Shown here: positions 34,548 to 46,079 of the stretch, in pieces
How positions within the stretch are numbered: the stretch's first letter is position 1
How the letters are laid out: the number at the start of each line of letters is the position of its first letter
Assembly: GCA_030374805.1 (NCBI GenBank)
Contig: JARGSG010000189.1
Location: 1,674,001 to 1,738,000, forward strand
DNA from: Gracilaria gracilis
Taxonomy: Eukaryota > Rhodophyta > Florideophyceae > Gracilariales > Gracilariaceae
Direction of reading: 5' to 3'
Length of the DNA: 64,000 nt
The notes under the pieces: generated by a model
Database searches by the model: none
What the model was told of the DNA's origin: nothing
Seen by the model: the letters and a program-made list of their open reading frames with translations, nothing else
Made by a program: the position numbers and the translations under genes

Positions 34548-34647
34548 TTCCAACTAGCGCAATCTGCGAAATTGCTAGTTTTTTCGGACTTTTATTTTCA
34601 TAACTAGCCATCTAGCATACTAAACTAGCATTCCGAGAACACCGACG
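34548..34647 (-). repeat. El-B right terminus with subterminal ACTAGC motifs
   Basis: Nearly identical to 16072-16168: five CTAGC-type motifs in both orientations, then CTAGCATTCCGAGAACACC and GACG ending at 34647. The next base belongs to chromovirus Y. Confidence 0.8.
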
Positions 34648-37600
34648 CACTCTTCCTCCCGCTCCTGGAGGTGTGGCAGATACCGCACGGTTTCTGCGAC
34701 GCCAATAGCGAGCAATGAAGTGCTGTGGGTTGTGCCCCGCCGGTTCGAAAGTCCCCTGATCGGTGCGGTATCCGTGCAATCGTACGCGGTATTCTTGTCT
34801 GTTCGGGGTTTCGCGATGGTCGACGACGCGTTCTACCATGCTCGGAACTGTTCCGGGCAGCGAGGTGGATTGGCCGTCGACGGGTTCGTCCGCATACGGT
34901 CCTTCAGAGTCGGCAGCTACTGTGCCGCTTGTCCGTTCGGAAGTAACCGGTGTGGTTGTTTGCCGTGCGGTTGGAGCTTTTGTCACTCTTTCCATACTGA
35001 CGGTGTTATGAATACAGTCTCGGTTCAGAGTGAAAATAGCGTCCGTTGCGGATACAACCTTAAACGGGCCAATTGTCTTCGGTAATAGCTCCCGATACGT
35101 ACGTTCCTGATCCGTAAGGTCCCCATCTGGGTTCTTGTAATCCGGTCGGTCAACGAAAAATTCTTCCCCAGGGGTAAAGCTCGGCGTATACCGTACGGAA
35201 TTATCGAAGTTTTCCTTATAGTGCTGTTGGGCGTGGGTTAATTTTGTCCGAGCGGTCTGCAGTGTGGCTTGTAGGAGCTTCAGCGCGTAGCGTTTTAACC
35301 GAGCGGCTGTGGGCTGTGTAGGCCTCGTTGGGTCCAACGACGTACTGGGCTCATCGAGAAGAACGCTTGGTGGCTTACGCGTTAGCGCAACGTCGAAAGG
35401 TGCGGTACCGAGAGATCGGTGAACCTATAGGTTGTAGCCGTACGTAAGAGGTTGCTCATACGCGTGCCAAGTGTTCTAATGATCTGCGACGTAGTGTCGC
35501 AGTCTCTCCATAAGCGTCTTATTGAACCGTTCGGTCTGAACATTCGTTTGGGGGTTGTGCGCGGTTTTCAGCACATGTTTGGTCTCCAAGGCGGTGCACA
35601 CAGTCTCAAAGAACTTAGAGACGATTTGAGTTCCGTTACCGGTTAGCAAGTATTTGGGAATTCTGTACGGATAAACCCAGTTTTCCAGGAAGGCCTTCGC
35701 CACTGCAGGAGCTGTAGTTGACCGCATGGGTATAGAACGAGATATCTTGCTAAACCGATCGGTTATGACAAGTATGTACTGGTAACCGTTTACGGACTTC
35801 GTGAATGGACCGACGATGTCCATTACGACGAATTCCAGCGGACCGGCGGCGGGAACAGATTCAACAGCTTCATCGACTTGAAGTGTGTTCTCTTTGTCGC
35901 CGGGCATGTGCGACAGTCCCGTACGGTTTGGCATACATCATTTGTCATATGTGGCCAGTAGAAATCTCGACGCAGACTTTCATACATCCGAGTGGAGCCA
36001 GGATGGCTGACCAGACGGAGGTAGTGTGCCAAGTACAGGACGCGTTCCTGCAGTGATGCAGGTCTGACCTTTTGGATGGCACCGTCCAGTAGAGCTGTGT
36101 GCAATATAAGTCCGTTTTGGTCAATGTCGAACAGAGTGACACCGTTGCCGATGTCTTTCCGTACGGACTCACATAAAGGATCATATGCTTGAGCTCGTAC
36201 CAGCTCTTTGACCGTGACCGGAACGATATTTGTTTCCTCCGAGGTGACAGCAAGCACCTCGGGGATGCCAGCAGATTTCCGTTCGGGCGTTGGCCATTCA
36301 ACGCAAACGTCACTGTACTCATCACCGTCAACGGTAATGTTGCTGATGAGCTAGCCATAGTCCGTACGGTCATTCACAAGCAAGCAGGAGACCTCTTCGT
36401 CCAATGGGGCATCGTCTTTGTCCTCCGTCTGGATCCGGGAAACGGCATCAGCCGCTTGGTGCTCGATACCCGGACGGTGGACGACTTCGAAGTCGTACTC
36501 CATGAGACACAACCGCCACCTCGCCAGTCGTGCTGAAGCGTCTACAAGGTTCAGTACCCACTTCAAGGAGTGTTAATCCATTCGGACTATGAACCTTTGA
36601 CCTTCTAGGTACGGACGGAGGTGCAGTATGGCCCAGACGACCGCAAGTTATTCCCGTTCGGTAGTTGAATATTGCCGTTCGGTTTTGGATAGAGAGCGGC
36701 TCCAATAACCGATTGGTGATAAGCCTCCGTCCTGTTGCTTCTGTAGTAGGGTGCATCCTACCTGTCGGTCGCATGCACCCGTATCCAGAAAGTATGGGTA
36801 CCCTTGGCGGGGAATGGCCAAGATGGGCGGGCGTATCAGTCTCTGACGTAACTCGTCAAAGGCTTCGTATTCCGTATCGGTCAATTTCTCGAACTTCGTG
36901 GATCGCCTCTTTTCCAGCTTGCGGTTCAATGGAGCCGCAATTCGGGCGATGTTCGCAACAAACCGGCGGAAAACGTTACAGAGCCCCAAGAACGATCGAA
37001 GCGTCGTCTGGGTCGTAGGCGGTTCAACCTGTTTGATAGCATTTTGTATCTTAAGAGACATTTGAAGCTTTCCCGGTCGGATTACGTGGCCTAGATAGTA
37101 TACCGTGCCACTGAAAAAGTAGCACTTGTACAGTCGGAGAGTAACACTAGCCGAACGGAGCATATGCAGTATGGTCCGCACATGGTCATAATGCTCTTCA
37201 ACCATCCGGGAATAGATGATTACGTAAATCATCAAGATACACCAGTGCGTACTGCCATTTCACCCATGAAAGAATGATATCGAGAGCACGCTGGAAAGTA
37301 GCCGGTGCGTTCTTGAGTCTGAATGGCATTCTCCGGTAACGTTACAGTCTCATGTGCGACGTGAACGTCGTTTTGTCCCGGTCAGCTTCTTCTATTCCGG
37401 TCTGCCGATAACCACTGTTGGCGTCCAAAGTGGAGAAGTTTTGTGCATCCCCTAGAGAGTCGATGCACGCGTCCATTCGGAATAGTTATACGTGTCTCGT
37501 ACGGTAGTACCGTTGAAATGGCGGTAGTCGACGCAGAAGCGAAGGATTTCGTCTTTCATGAGCGCAAATACGACCGGACTGGAACATTCTGCCGATGAAA

Positions 37601-38720
37601 ATTCTTCGACACCAGCAGCGGCTGCTTTGTCACCTCCTTGCGTTTGAGTTCTCTCCGATCGGGTCGGGCACGGTACGGCAACTGGAATATGAGCTTAGTG
37701 CCTGGTTCCAGATCAATGCGGTGCTTTGCTGCCGCAATCGTTGCGAGATGGCCGTCCCACATATCCGCAAATGGTCGAAGTAACTTAATGACTTTATCCC
37801 GTTCGGAAGCATACTCAGGACTGGTCTGTACCTTGCGGGACCATTCGTCTTCATCTTCCCGTACGGTGTTTTGCTCCTTTTCGGTATCCTTGTCTTCCCG
37901 TTCGGAATTACTGTCCGAAAAAGGTATGTGTTCCAACTCCTTAGACTCGTCGCTCTGCGATGATGGTTGCAAAGTGATTAGCGCTACAGGAGATGGAAGA
38001 GCAAGTCCGATAACGATTTTCTTGTTTAGTCGAACCGAGCGGTCAGAAAAGTTCGCTACGCGAACGAAAAAGGGTACGTGCGGTCGGAGCTCCATAACTC
38101 CACCCGCAAAGAGTGTTAGTTCAAGAGTCGACCCCGTATGGTGATGAGACTGTAGAAAGACCAAGCCGGATGTTTTGGTGGTTACCAAGACGTTGGTTTC
38201 CGATATTAGGGGTAGAACAACCGGGCGGGCAACGTGTATCTTATTAGATGGGGTTTACCGTTCGGGTTCCGGTTCCAGCGCGGAAGGTGCGTTTGGTCCG
38301 TAGGCGGAAGACTGTATAGATACCGGTTTGGAGTGACGTAGGAGAATTGTCCGCTTCGGTGGTAGTATTGCCAAGACGTACTTGTCAATGAAACAAGTAC
38401 CTAGTACTACGCTGGTGGAGAGTTTGAAAACCCCCAGGAAGTGTACCCGTACGTTGAAGTCACCGATTCAGACCATAAGGGGTAGAACTCCCACTACATC
38501 CATGCGGTTCTTCGTTTCGTCCGTAATTCGGGTTCTTACGTCCGGTCGGAGTTTTGAGCGCCATTTCGGAGGGAGACGGCGTTCGTGAACCATACAGGGC
38601 CTGGCTCCGGTGTCACTAACTCCCGTTGACCGATACATAAGTGCCGTGTTGAGGCCAAGTGACACGTGCAACTTGTAGTTCGCGCTAAAAAACGAGGACC
38701 GTTTCGGCTTCTATACCTGT
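34648..38720 (-). pseudogene. Chromovirus Y pol: protease, RT, RNase H, integrase, chromodomain
   Basis: Reading leftward: aspartic protease motif SDTGARPCMVHERRLPP near 38580-38620; then a pre-RT region (PEYASERDKVIKLLRPFADMWDG); RT remnants FCVDYR near 37540 and [19 protein letters not shown] near 37200; thumb/connection LGHVIRP and LRSFLGLCNVFRRFVANI; RNase H with YFLDTGACDRQVGCTL and LEYDFEVVHRPGIEHQAADAV-like segment near 36500. Integrase follows with the HHCC region (HYLRLVSHPGSTRMYESLRR, CRTCPATK), core VVMDIVGPFTKS, then GNGTQIVSKFFE where the usual Asp is Gly, and TNVQTERFNKTL. After this come IGPFKVVSATDAIF and a chromodomain-like YRVRLHGYRTDQGTFEP. Many shifts and stops. Confidence 0.85.
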
Positions 38721-38849
38721 GTCGCTAGGTCACATGTCAGGACAGTAGGCTCCCCTTGGATGTAGTCCGTTCGATCTGTCTCTACGAGGCGAAGTCAGGT
38801 CTTAGTGGAGAAGGCGGTGCCTCTATGCTTCCTCCCGGTTGTTTTCCTG

Positions 38850-40871
38850 GTCAATAGTAGGCTTCTCGACCAGCATAGCTGCCTGTGCCAGTTGGGTACG
38901 TCTGGTGGGGTTGCCCACCTAGGCCGTATCTGGTGTTGTCCCTCGTGATATCAGCTTTCCGACCGGTATGACAGCTACTGTAATAACAATCTTCGTTGCG
39001 TTGCTGATAATTTGCCTCCTGCATGGGCAGGAGCTTCTCCACCATGTCCGGTGGGAGTAACCGACAACAGTTGGGCTTCCGTGAAAGGCAAATCCGACAC
39101 GGTCTAACCGGCGCCTCCCCCTGGGGTTGTTATGCTCTGGAGCTGGCAGGACTGGGGTAAGACCGAACGGACTGAGCCGGTGTTGAAGCCGAGGGCGTAG
39201 TGGGAGGCGAGGGCTTGGAGGACGCGCAGGACACCGCGAGAATATGTTCCTCGTTTTTATCCGATACGGAATAGATCGATTCCGACGGGGTATCGATACT
39301 GTGAATTATCCAAGCGGTACGAGATGACTCTTTCTGGGCAGTTGGTTCTTGAGTTTCGACCCGAACAGACTGTCGACGTGAGGCACGATGGGTGTCTCCG
39401 TACGATTCCGCGTAACGGGCAAGTGCGTCGTATCCGATATTGGGATGCGAGCGGAGGTTATTTCTGTCCTTCGACCGTATGGTGGCAGGGAGACCTTCAA
39501 CGAAAATCCCCATTAAATTCCGATCGAAAAAGACATTTTCGCAACGGAGGGCTTTCGTCCAGAGCTTCTGGGCGAATTCCGTTTCGGACATGCCTTGCGC
39601 TTGGCGGTTAAGGGTGACCTCTGCGGCCTCGTCGGCAATAACCTCATCCGTTGCGTACGTGGTCAACAGGAAGTAGACCACCTCTCCGTACGTGTGGAAA
39701 GACTCATCTCGAGTACGGTGGACAGCGCCAAACTCACCTTCGAGTCGTGAATGAACCAGAGCGTGCCCCGGTCCGGTCAGGTAAAATTGAAAACACCAGA
39801 AGGCGGCCCCCTAAGTGAGTTCGTTATGGTGGCAAACGGTTTTAAACCGCTGCAACAAATTGGGAATCGATATCGGATCTGTCCCGGAAAAGGAATGACC
39901 CTTCACCTGGACACTCAATGTTTTTTGGGTAGCGCGCAATCTTGCGCGCGACCAGCAAATTGTACGTTTGGCTCCTTCTCAGCAACCTGTAAGTACGGTA
40001 GTCCACCATTTCGGCAAACTTCTTGTTCAAGGGACTGATGCACTTCAGCATCAACCTGTCCGAACGGAAACGATACCGATCGAACTTCCCCCTCCGTCGA
40101 GGGCTGCGAAAGTTTCGGTCGAATTCCGAGTCCATGCGGTCGTCATCCGACGATGACTCCGAAGAGTCCCAGTCCGTTTTGGCTGATCGTCGCCTTCTTT
40201 GGCGGCGGCGATCCTTCCGTTTACGGAGCGCGTCATCCGAATCGGAACTTCCGTTCGGTACGGTTTTTGAGGCGGCGATTCTTCCTCTCGTTGGAGGAAT
40301 CTCCTGAGATTTCGGGCGGATCGTCCTGCGGGTTGACTGGCGGAAGGTACACTCCGGTCGGACCATTCGTCGAGCCCTTCTTCAGTTCCGGTCAGTATTG
40401 CTTCTCTCCGCTAGCGGGTGCATTGTCCGTATATCCAATAAAGAATTTGGGTGGGTGGTTTGGTAGCTGAGCTACCAATGCGGCCAGTGTACTGTTCAAA
40501 GCTGACGTTGCAGGTTCCGAACGGTCTGTTTTTAGGGTATTCCTAACCATATCCTGTACGATCGGTGGTATTTCATGTTGCAGAAGCGCCGGGATTCCGA
40601 CTTTGAGGTACGTTTCCAAGGCTATGGGGACGTGGAACTCTATTTCAGTTCGGAGACTCTGCAGAACCTAGGGATTGATCCCTGCCCAGATTTCCTATGC
40701 GGTAGTCCGTTCGGTAAGGAGTGGCGGCGCGGGGCCAGCTTCGCCCCGCGGCGTCTTCCACGTTCCAGGAAACGAATCGAGAGCAGTTGCCTCCTCATTG
40801 TTCCGTGCTGGCTTTGACCTGTTACGTGCGGGGCCGTCCCGAAGAATCCGTTCGGGCTCATCTGAAGGCAT
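38850..40871 (-). pseudogene. Chromovirus Y gag
   Basis: Starts at the ATG at 40871 (MPSDEPERILRDGPARNRSK), broken by stops near 40690. It continues with VGIPALLQHEIPPIVQDMV, an Arg/Ser-rich region around 40080-40200 (RRQRRRRSAKTDWDSSESSS), a capsid-like helical region near 39560-39680 (GMSETEFAQKLWTKALRCEN), and a remnant zinc-knuckle region (CRICLSRKP) near 39080. The order matches the family X gag (48730-50755). Not functional. Confidence 0.7.
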
Positions 40872-40921
40872 GACGTAGGCTGTCGCCTTACTTCAGGTGC
40901 TCCGGATGCCAATCAGAGTGG

Positions 40922-40938
40922 CATCCGAAGCGTCGCCA
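40922..40938 (-). promoter_or_regulatory. Primer-binding site of chromovirus Y
   Basis: On the - strand TGGCGACGCTTCGGATG lies two bases after the LTR end CCCA. It would pair with a tRNA 3' end in ...GTCGCCA. Spacing matches family X. The tRNA cannot be named without a search. Confidence 0.5.
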
Positions 40939-40940
40939 AT

Positions 40941-41640
40941 TGGGATCGGCACGAACTTTGCGGAGTCGTTTTCGACCAAAGACCCTTCACCAATTTCTCC
41001 GTGCGGTCGATGACTCATACTGTACTCATCGGCTCCAAAATCGGTTTTGCCACTCCGTACGGTTTCAAATTCTACTTATAGCTCGGGAAACCAATGTGGA
41101 ACAACGAAATAAAGTAGAGAGTCTGAAGCGATCTTAAGAAGAGAGCGGCAGCGGCGTACAGTTGTGCGACTGTAAATGAGTCCGAACGGTGATGGAGGGC
41201 GGACGCACCGGGCGGTTGAAGGGAGAGTAGACGCTCGGTATCGCCAATCGCGTACAGGTGCGCCCAAAAGGGTACGAACGCTTTGTGAAACCTTAGTAGA
41301 GTTACCGTGCGTTCTATAGCTAGCGCTAACAGGCAAGGAAAGCATTCGTCAGAAGACGCTTGTCGTTTACGATTGGGAAGCAACGAGATCCGAGCTACAA
41401 CTAAAATTGGGTCTGGGTCCCCTACTGACTACTGTACGATCGGTCTAATTGACCTTGTCACTACCCAACCTGCACACGTGTCCAACTTGTACGCTTTGCT
41501 AATCCGTCCGGCACTCGATCACCAAATCATACACGTGGCGGTGCCACTGCAGCGGCCTGCCGTGCACTACCTCTTTGTACGTTAACGGCCAATCGGATAC
41601 GCTGCGCACCAACTCGGGCCCACTATACTACATGCTTTCA
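40941..41640 (-). repeat. 5' LTR of chromovirus Y
   Basis: A 700-bp LTR running TG...CA on the - strand (TGAAAGCATG at 41640; CCCA at 40941). The upstream border coincides with the break in the family X LTR, and the downstream border with a primer-binding site. No 3' LTR remains in the window for comparison. Confidence 0.65.
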
Positions 41641-41876
41641 GGTTGTAGGCCGTAGATATTCCTGTTTTCACACGGTCACGACATGGGCCCTCAAACGAGA
41701 GTAGCGCGGCAACAACAACGTGTCATAAACAAGCTACTGAGAACAGGGCAAAAAGCCAAACCCGAAAAGGGAAGGAAGAGGGCCACCAGAGTAGAGAAAA
41801 GCGAGAGAAAGTGGAACAAACCCAATTCAGGGGCTAGTATACGATAATACGTCGGAACGAGACACAAAAACAGTGG
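41641..41876 (-). repeat. LTR of family X, 3' part (interrupted)
   Basis: Reversed, this matches 48168-48395 (shared CTGGTGG, GGGTTTG, TTTTTGCCCTGTTCTCAGT and CGTGACCGTGTGAAAAC). It belongs with 44434-44473 as one LTR. About 370 bp of the LTR interior is missing and replaced by the Harbinger-containing segment. Confidence 0.75.
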
Positions 41877-42899
41877 CATCCACTCCGTTGAACCCTTCAC
41901 TCCCAACACCGGCTACACCATCTCTAGTTCCATCGCGGTCTCAAACTCCCATTATGTCGATGACGTTCTCACAAGCACGTGAGACCCGCTTTGTCCGTAA
42001 CAAAGTAGAACGCAAATGGCTCCGCACTCAACTCCCCACGTTGGGCGAATCTGTACAGAAAGCTAAAACCTTGGAGAAGACATGCTCTCAAGTAGCTGTA
42101 ATGGCTCGCACTCGACACTTTACCGATGCCGCCATACTGGAAGAACAGCGAACGTGCAGAATGTCGTGGAGACGCGATTATATGGCAGGAACGAAGCCCA
42201 ACAACGTTTTGCACATCGCATCAATCGCTATGAAACAGGCTAGACTCGTGTCGGTCGCTGTGAACAATGGAATTGTGTTAATGACTGTGATGGTGATTGC
42301 CTCGAATCGGTGGAAGTTGCACTGGTATGCCCCGGTAGTATAGTTGGGGATACTCAAAACGTGTTGGACCAAGCTCTTCTAATCTACAAAGCTGGAGCTG
42401 CGAAGCATGTGTCTACTTCCCCCGATGAGGCGGCAAAATTGCAAGCTCGTCGCGCGAAATCACGTAGAGAGAAAACGGAAAGAGGGAAGAAAAAAAGAGG
42501 GACTACGAAATGGAGAAGCGAAGGAAGGCATATGCAAAAAGAACGAAAGAGGAAGAAAGTCGTGCTGCAGATCGCCATACACTGGCAGCACAGACCATGT
42601 GCAATAATGCTGCATCCGAGAGCGCTTCCATCGCTGCTCGTCAATGTGAGCAGCTCGGGTCATTCTTAGCTCTGTATGCAGCGAAAAACAATCTGGCTGT
42701 ACCTGTTGCAAATACGCCCATTCTGAATGGGAGGGAAGTGTTACCCTTTACTTTGGGGGAAACACTACTCGCACCGCGCCCAGAACAGGGTTTCAGTACC
42801 GTTAGTAAGAATATAGCAGCCTTAGAAATTCTTGCTACAGAAGGGTCTGCAGAGAAACTTGTTACTGAGCCGGAGACAGCATCTGGCAGGGACGTCTGA
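41877..42899 (+). pseudogene. Hypothetical Lys/Arg-rich protein next to Harbinger transposase
   Basis: Three overlapping frame pieces read as one broken protein: SQARETRFVRNKVERKWLR and KTCSQVAVMARTRHFTDAAI, then GAAKHVSTSPDEAAKLQARR with a Lys/Arg-rich stretch, then YAKRTKEEESRAADRHTLAA and QLGSFLALYAAKNN up to a stop at 42899. The pieces require shifts near 42310 and 42500. PIF/Harbinger elements usually carry a second, DNA-binding gene; the position and basic content would fit, but I see no clear Myb/SANT motif. It begins right at the LTR break. Confidence 0.35.
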
Positions 42900-43087
42900 C
42901 GTACGTGGGCTTTCCATCCTCCACAGTCGTCGAGGTTCATGCGAAGTTCTTTGCTGCGGTCGCCTTCGGCTCCCTCCGCAGCGGACTTTGCGCTCTCTTC
43001 TCCTTGCGCCTTGCTGAGATGTAAAGAAGGCGCTAGAAGGTTTTTCATTCAATTTCAGTGTTCCTCGTTCCTATCTAACTTTGCTTC

Positions 43088-44050
43088 CTACCTCTCCCTC
43101 GTCTGGAGCGCAAACTCTCTATGATCGAATACCCAGTTTTCAAACATAGAAGTTCTCTGAAACGCTAGAGGAAACAGCTCTTCTTCTAACGGCCAGCTTC
43201 CAAGAAATATCCTGTGTCGATTATTAATAAATCCTATGCCTCACTCGTTCACTATACGTTGCTTCCTAATTTTCCGATTGTGGGTAACAAGATACATCCA
43301 CGACGTGCTTTCGTTGCTATTATACGGAACCACAAGATCTCTGTCACAAGCAAATCCCATATCCGCCATACCGTGCTGCCTACCTGACAAGAAGAGAGCT
43401 TTGTTGCAATAGACCTCGGAGTCCACAAAGAGAGTTCGGTCGGTTTCAGCACCCTTGTTCGTGATTTCAACTTGGATAAAGTGACCATATATGTCACAGA
43501 ACACGAGTAAATAAAAACAATGTGCCTTTTTATAGCCATCATACGCCCTCTCTTGCTTTCCATTTTCCTTTGGCCTCCATCGCTTGCTTCTGTCCCCGTC
43601 TACGAAAAACACACAAACAGGAAACCTAATGATGAACCCGTCTATGGCCTCTCTCTCTATATCGCAGGTGGCCACCGAACAAAAGGAGAAGAGAGGTTTT
43701 CTAAGGCTCTATGTAGACCGCAAAGGACGTGACGGAAATAGTTTGATATAGAGCCAGCAGACATTCCGTACTTCCAAGCAATGTAATCTAGGCCTTGACT
43801 ACCTTCGTTGGCACCACCAAGGATATCAAACAGCATAAATAACATCTCCTTAGTTCCGATCCGACGCTTTCTTGGTGTCCTGACGACATCAACATGCTCG
43901 TAATGAACATCAAAGGCCTTCTCGAGTTCAATTGCACATATAGAGAGTAACAAATCAAACCTTTCGCGTATTATATGGGTTATTTTCTCAAACAAATGTA
44001 TGTCGGCGTCTAACTCTCGAACAAAGTGATAAATGTGCGAGCTTTCTCTT
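43088..44050 (-). pseudogene. PIF/Harbinger (HARBI1-like) transposase
   Basis: Reading leftward: FVRELDADIHLFEKITHIIRE, then RRIGTKEMLFMLFDILGGAN and a helix-turn-helix-like IAWKYGMSAGSISNYFRHVL, then after a shift near 43670 the catalytic part. It has IDGFIIRFP and FFVDGDRSKR, YDGYKKAHCFYLLVFCDIYG, GAETDRTLF and GMADMGFACDRDLVVPY, matching the DDE core of HARBI1-type nucleases. An in-frame TGA at about 43241 is followed by INNRHRIFLGSWPLEEELF, which is also typical, and a TAG at 43088-43090. The N terminus above 44050 is broken. Terminal repeats are not clear, and sequence between the gene and 44433 is gene-free. Confidence 0.75.
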
Positions 44051-44433
44051 CGAACTTATGGAGCCTTTTTCCAATGACAGCTGTTTCCACATCCGGGTTT
44101 CGCCTTTTCGGTGTCGTCTTCGAGCGTGTTGGTTTCGTACATTTAGTATGAGAGTGATGTGAAGTGTAGAATATGAGCTTTTGTGTGTAGGAGTTGTGGT
44201 TCGCACTCGTGGAACATTGCTACTGCAGTAAAAACGTCATCTTCATCGCCTTTTCTCATCATTTGACGCTTCTGAGTTGATCGCAAATATGTAGTCCACA
44301 ACGCTCCACAGCTGAAATTGGGCAGGCAGCGCAAGTTACCTATTTGCCAAGCGGAGGCTTTACTATTTCTTTACTATTTAAAAAGAGTCAGTTTTGGGGT
44401 ATTAGAGATAACATCTGTTTGCGTTTATTAAAA

Positions 44434-44473
44434 CGGCCAGTAGCGGTGTAGCTCTTATATTCATACTAGCGCA
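44434..44473 (-). repeat. LTR of family X, 5' end (interrupted)
   Basis: Reversed it reads TGCGCTAGTATGAATATAAG and GAGCTACACCGCTA, matching the LTR start at 47770. Upstream (44474 to about 44525) about 50 bp match the end of family X pol. Confidence 0.7.
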
Positions 44474-44525
44474 TGATGCGGTTATTTAAGTCTTTCAGAT
44501 CGCCTCTAAGGAGAGTCGTCCTTCA

Positions 44526-44886
44526 GGATGCGCATTTTAAAGGTTCGTTTTATGTTACAACCAATCAAAGTGGAACTCTAAGCAATTACATTTCGAGTCA
44601 ATTGGTTTTGTAGCAATCAAATTAGCGTACCAAACGGGTGCGTTAACGCGTGTGTCGCGCGCGTGCATGACGCATGTACAACGCAGCGTAGAGTTTAAAC
44701 GCCACCATGTTACGTGTACGTACCGATTGTGGCAGAATGCTTTTGCCTTGCATCACTTTCTTAGTAATTCCCGACTACCCATTTCGATTTCGCAATCACG
44801 ATGCGTTTTCCCCTTCCTTAGGGGGACTGCCTCATCTATAAGGTTGACCCATCATCCGGCATGTTCTCTCCTTTGCGATTTTAGTA
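44526..44886. other. Gene-free stretch, possibly 3' LTR of chromovirus Z
   Basis: About 360 bp after the end of the Z integrase frame. It contains GCGTGTGTCGCGCGCGTGC and no coding frame. Its position after pol suggests LTR sequence, but there is no second copy to compare. Confidence 0.3.
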
Positions 44887-46075
44887 GCTTACTCTGAAGT
44901 GGTGTGGTATGGCTGAGGGCGGCTCTGCGGTATCACCGTCGGCGCCCCAGCTGTACCAGCCTACTGTATTCTTCAGAACTTCTTGGGTACGGCGCTGACC
45001 TATCATGCGTTCCACTTGGAACTCCTTAGAAACCTGAAACGGTATACGTTCACCATTTGGTTTAGATGAGCATCGGTACCACTAGGGGCTGGTGTTTCCT
45101 ATGAATGTGCCATCGTAATCGCCGTGGGTGGTACGTAGTCTGGGTCGTCACCCTGTGCTTCAACGTTAACCAAAATGGGTATGTCGTCTTCTCTGGGCTG
45201 AGTTCTCACGGCAACCGCTTGTAGGTCACGCACTGATTCTAAGCGTTTCTTTCTGGTTTGAACCGTTTCAGGTGCAACAGTGATTCGGTCAATAGAGATC
45301 ATATTTTCTACACCATCTTAGTTCACCGTTACCGTATGGTCGGCGGCGTGCAATACCTTAAAAGGTCCCGAATATATCGGAAAAAGCTTAGAGTTGATAT
45401 CTCTATCGATCGCTTTATCATCAGCTTCATCACCTGGTCGAGGTTTAGCTCCCTTCGAAAAGTGGTCAATAAAGAAATACGGGCCCGGCCTAGCCGTTAC
45501 CACCTGGGTTACCACTCGGTCGTAATCGTCCTTTTACCGCTTCCGGGATGCTCTCAGCACGCTCTTAGCATATTTGAGAGCGCACCTCAACCTCAAAAGG
45601 GTATTCCGTCTCACCTGTGACTGTGTGAGCAAACCATCGGCTTCTTGTTCTAAACGCTCTCCTTCAACAACAATACCTTGTGGGTGACTTGACAATATTT
45701 GATCGAACTGCGTAGTCTGCGTCGCTCGATGAACCCAAGTGCTGCACCAGCTCGTCCCAACCAGTTTGGTGTTCTTCCGTAGAGTGGCGGTATCTAGATA
45801 CCAGTGTTCGCTAGAGCGCTCCACTTGTCCATTAGTTTGTGAATGATATGCAGTGGTGAAGTAATGCTTCATACGCAAGAAGTTACAAACACTTCAAAGA
45901 ACTTAGAAGCCAATTTCGAACCATTGCCGTTAAGTAGATATAGCGGGGCACCATACGTGTCAAGCCAGTTGTTCAAGAACGCTACCACGAAGGTCGTATA
46001 CTTTGTGTCTCTCAAAGTTATGGCTCTGGTGAGGAGATACCTGAACGAAAGGATGATCGTTCCACAAAACCGTAC
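44887..46075 (-). pseudogene. Chromovirus Z integrase with chromodomain, fragment
   Basis: Integrase core from about 46075 leftward: LTRAITLRDTKYTTFVVAFL, YGAPLYLLNGNGSKLASKFF (Asn-Gly replaces the usual Asp), and HSQTNGQVERSSEHW. Then the GPF-type C-terminal domain (LFPIYSGPFKVLHAADH) and a chromodomain (EFQVERMIGQRRTQEV ... GDTAEPPSAIPHHFRVSY) ending at about 44887. The C-terminal half resembles Y but is a different family. It is cut at about 46075, where family X sequence starts on the opposite strand. Several shifts and stops. Confidence 0.75.
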
Positions 46076-46079
46076 TTGG

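Larger units (their letters stand above)
22508..34647 (+). mobile_element. El-B: Plavaka-family element with dioxygenase-like cargo (left end not found)
   Basis: Homology with El-2 runs from about 22508 (12046 in El-2) to the shared right terminus at 34647. The right end interrupts chromovirus Y immediately after its chromodomain-like segment, which shows El-B inserted into Y. A DIRS/PAT-like element is inserted at 23313-27708. No transposase of its own is visible, so it would depend on an enzyme supplied elsewhere. The left border given is only where homology with El-2 starts. Confidence 0.65.
34648..41640 (-). mobile_element. Chromovirus Y (Ty3/Gypsy), 3' end removed by El-B
   Basis: On the - strand: 5' LTR (41640-40941), primer-binding site, gag, protease, RT, RNase H, integrase and the start of a chromodomain-like segment, then truncation at 34648 where El-B begins. 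The 5' LTR starts TGAAAGC exactly where an LTR of family X breaks off, so Y inserted into X. All genes are heavily broken. Short sequences such as CCGTACGG and CGTTCGG recur through the element, giving a distinctive composition. Confidence 0.8.
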
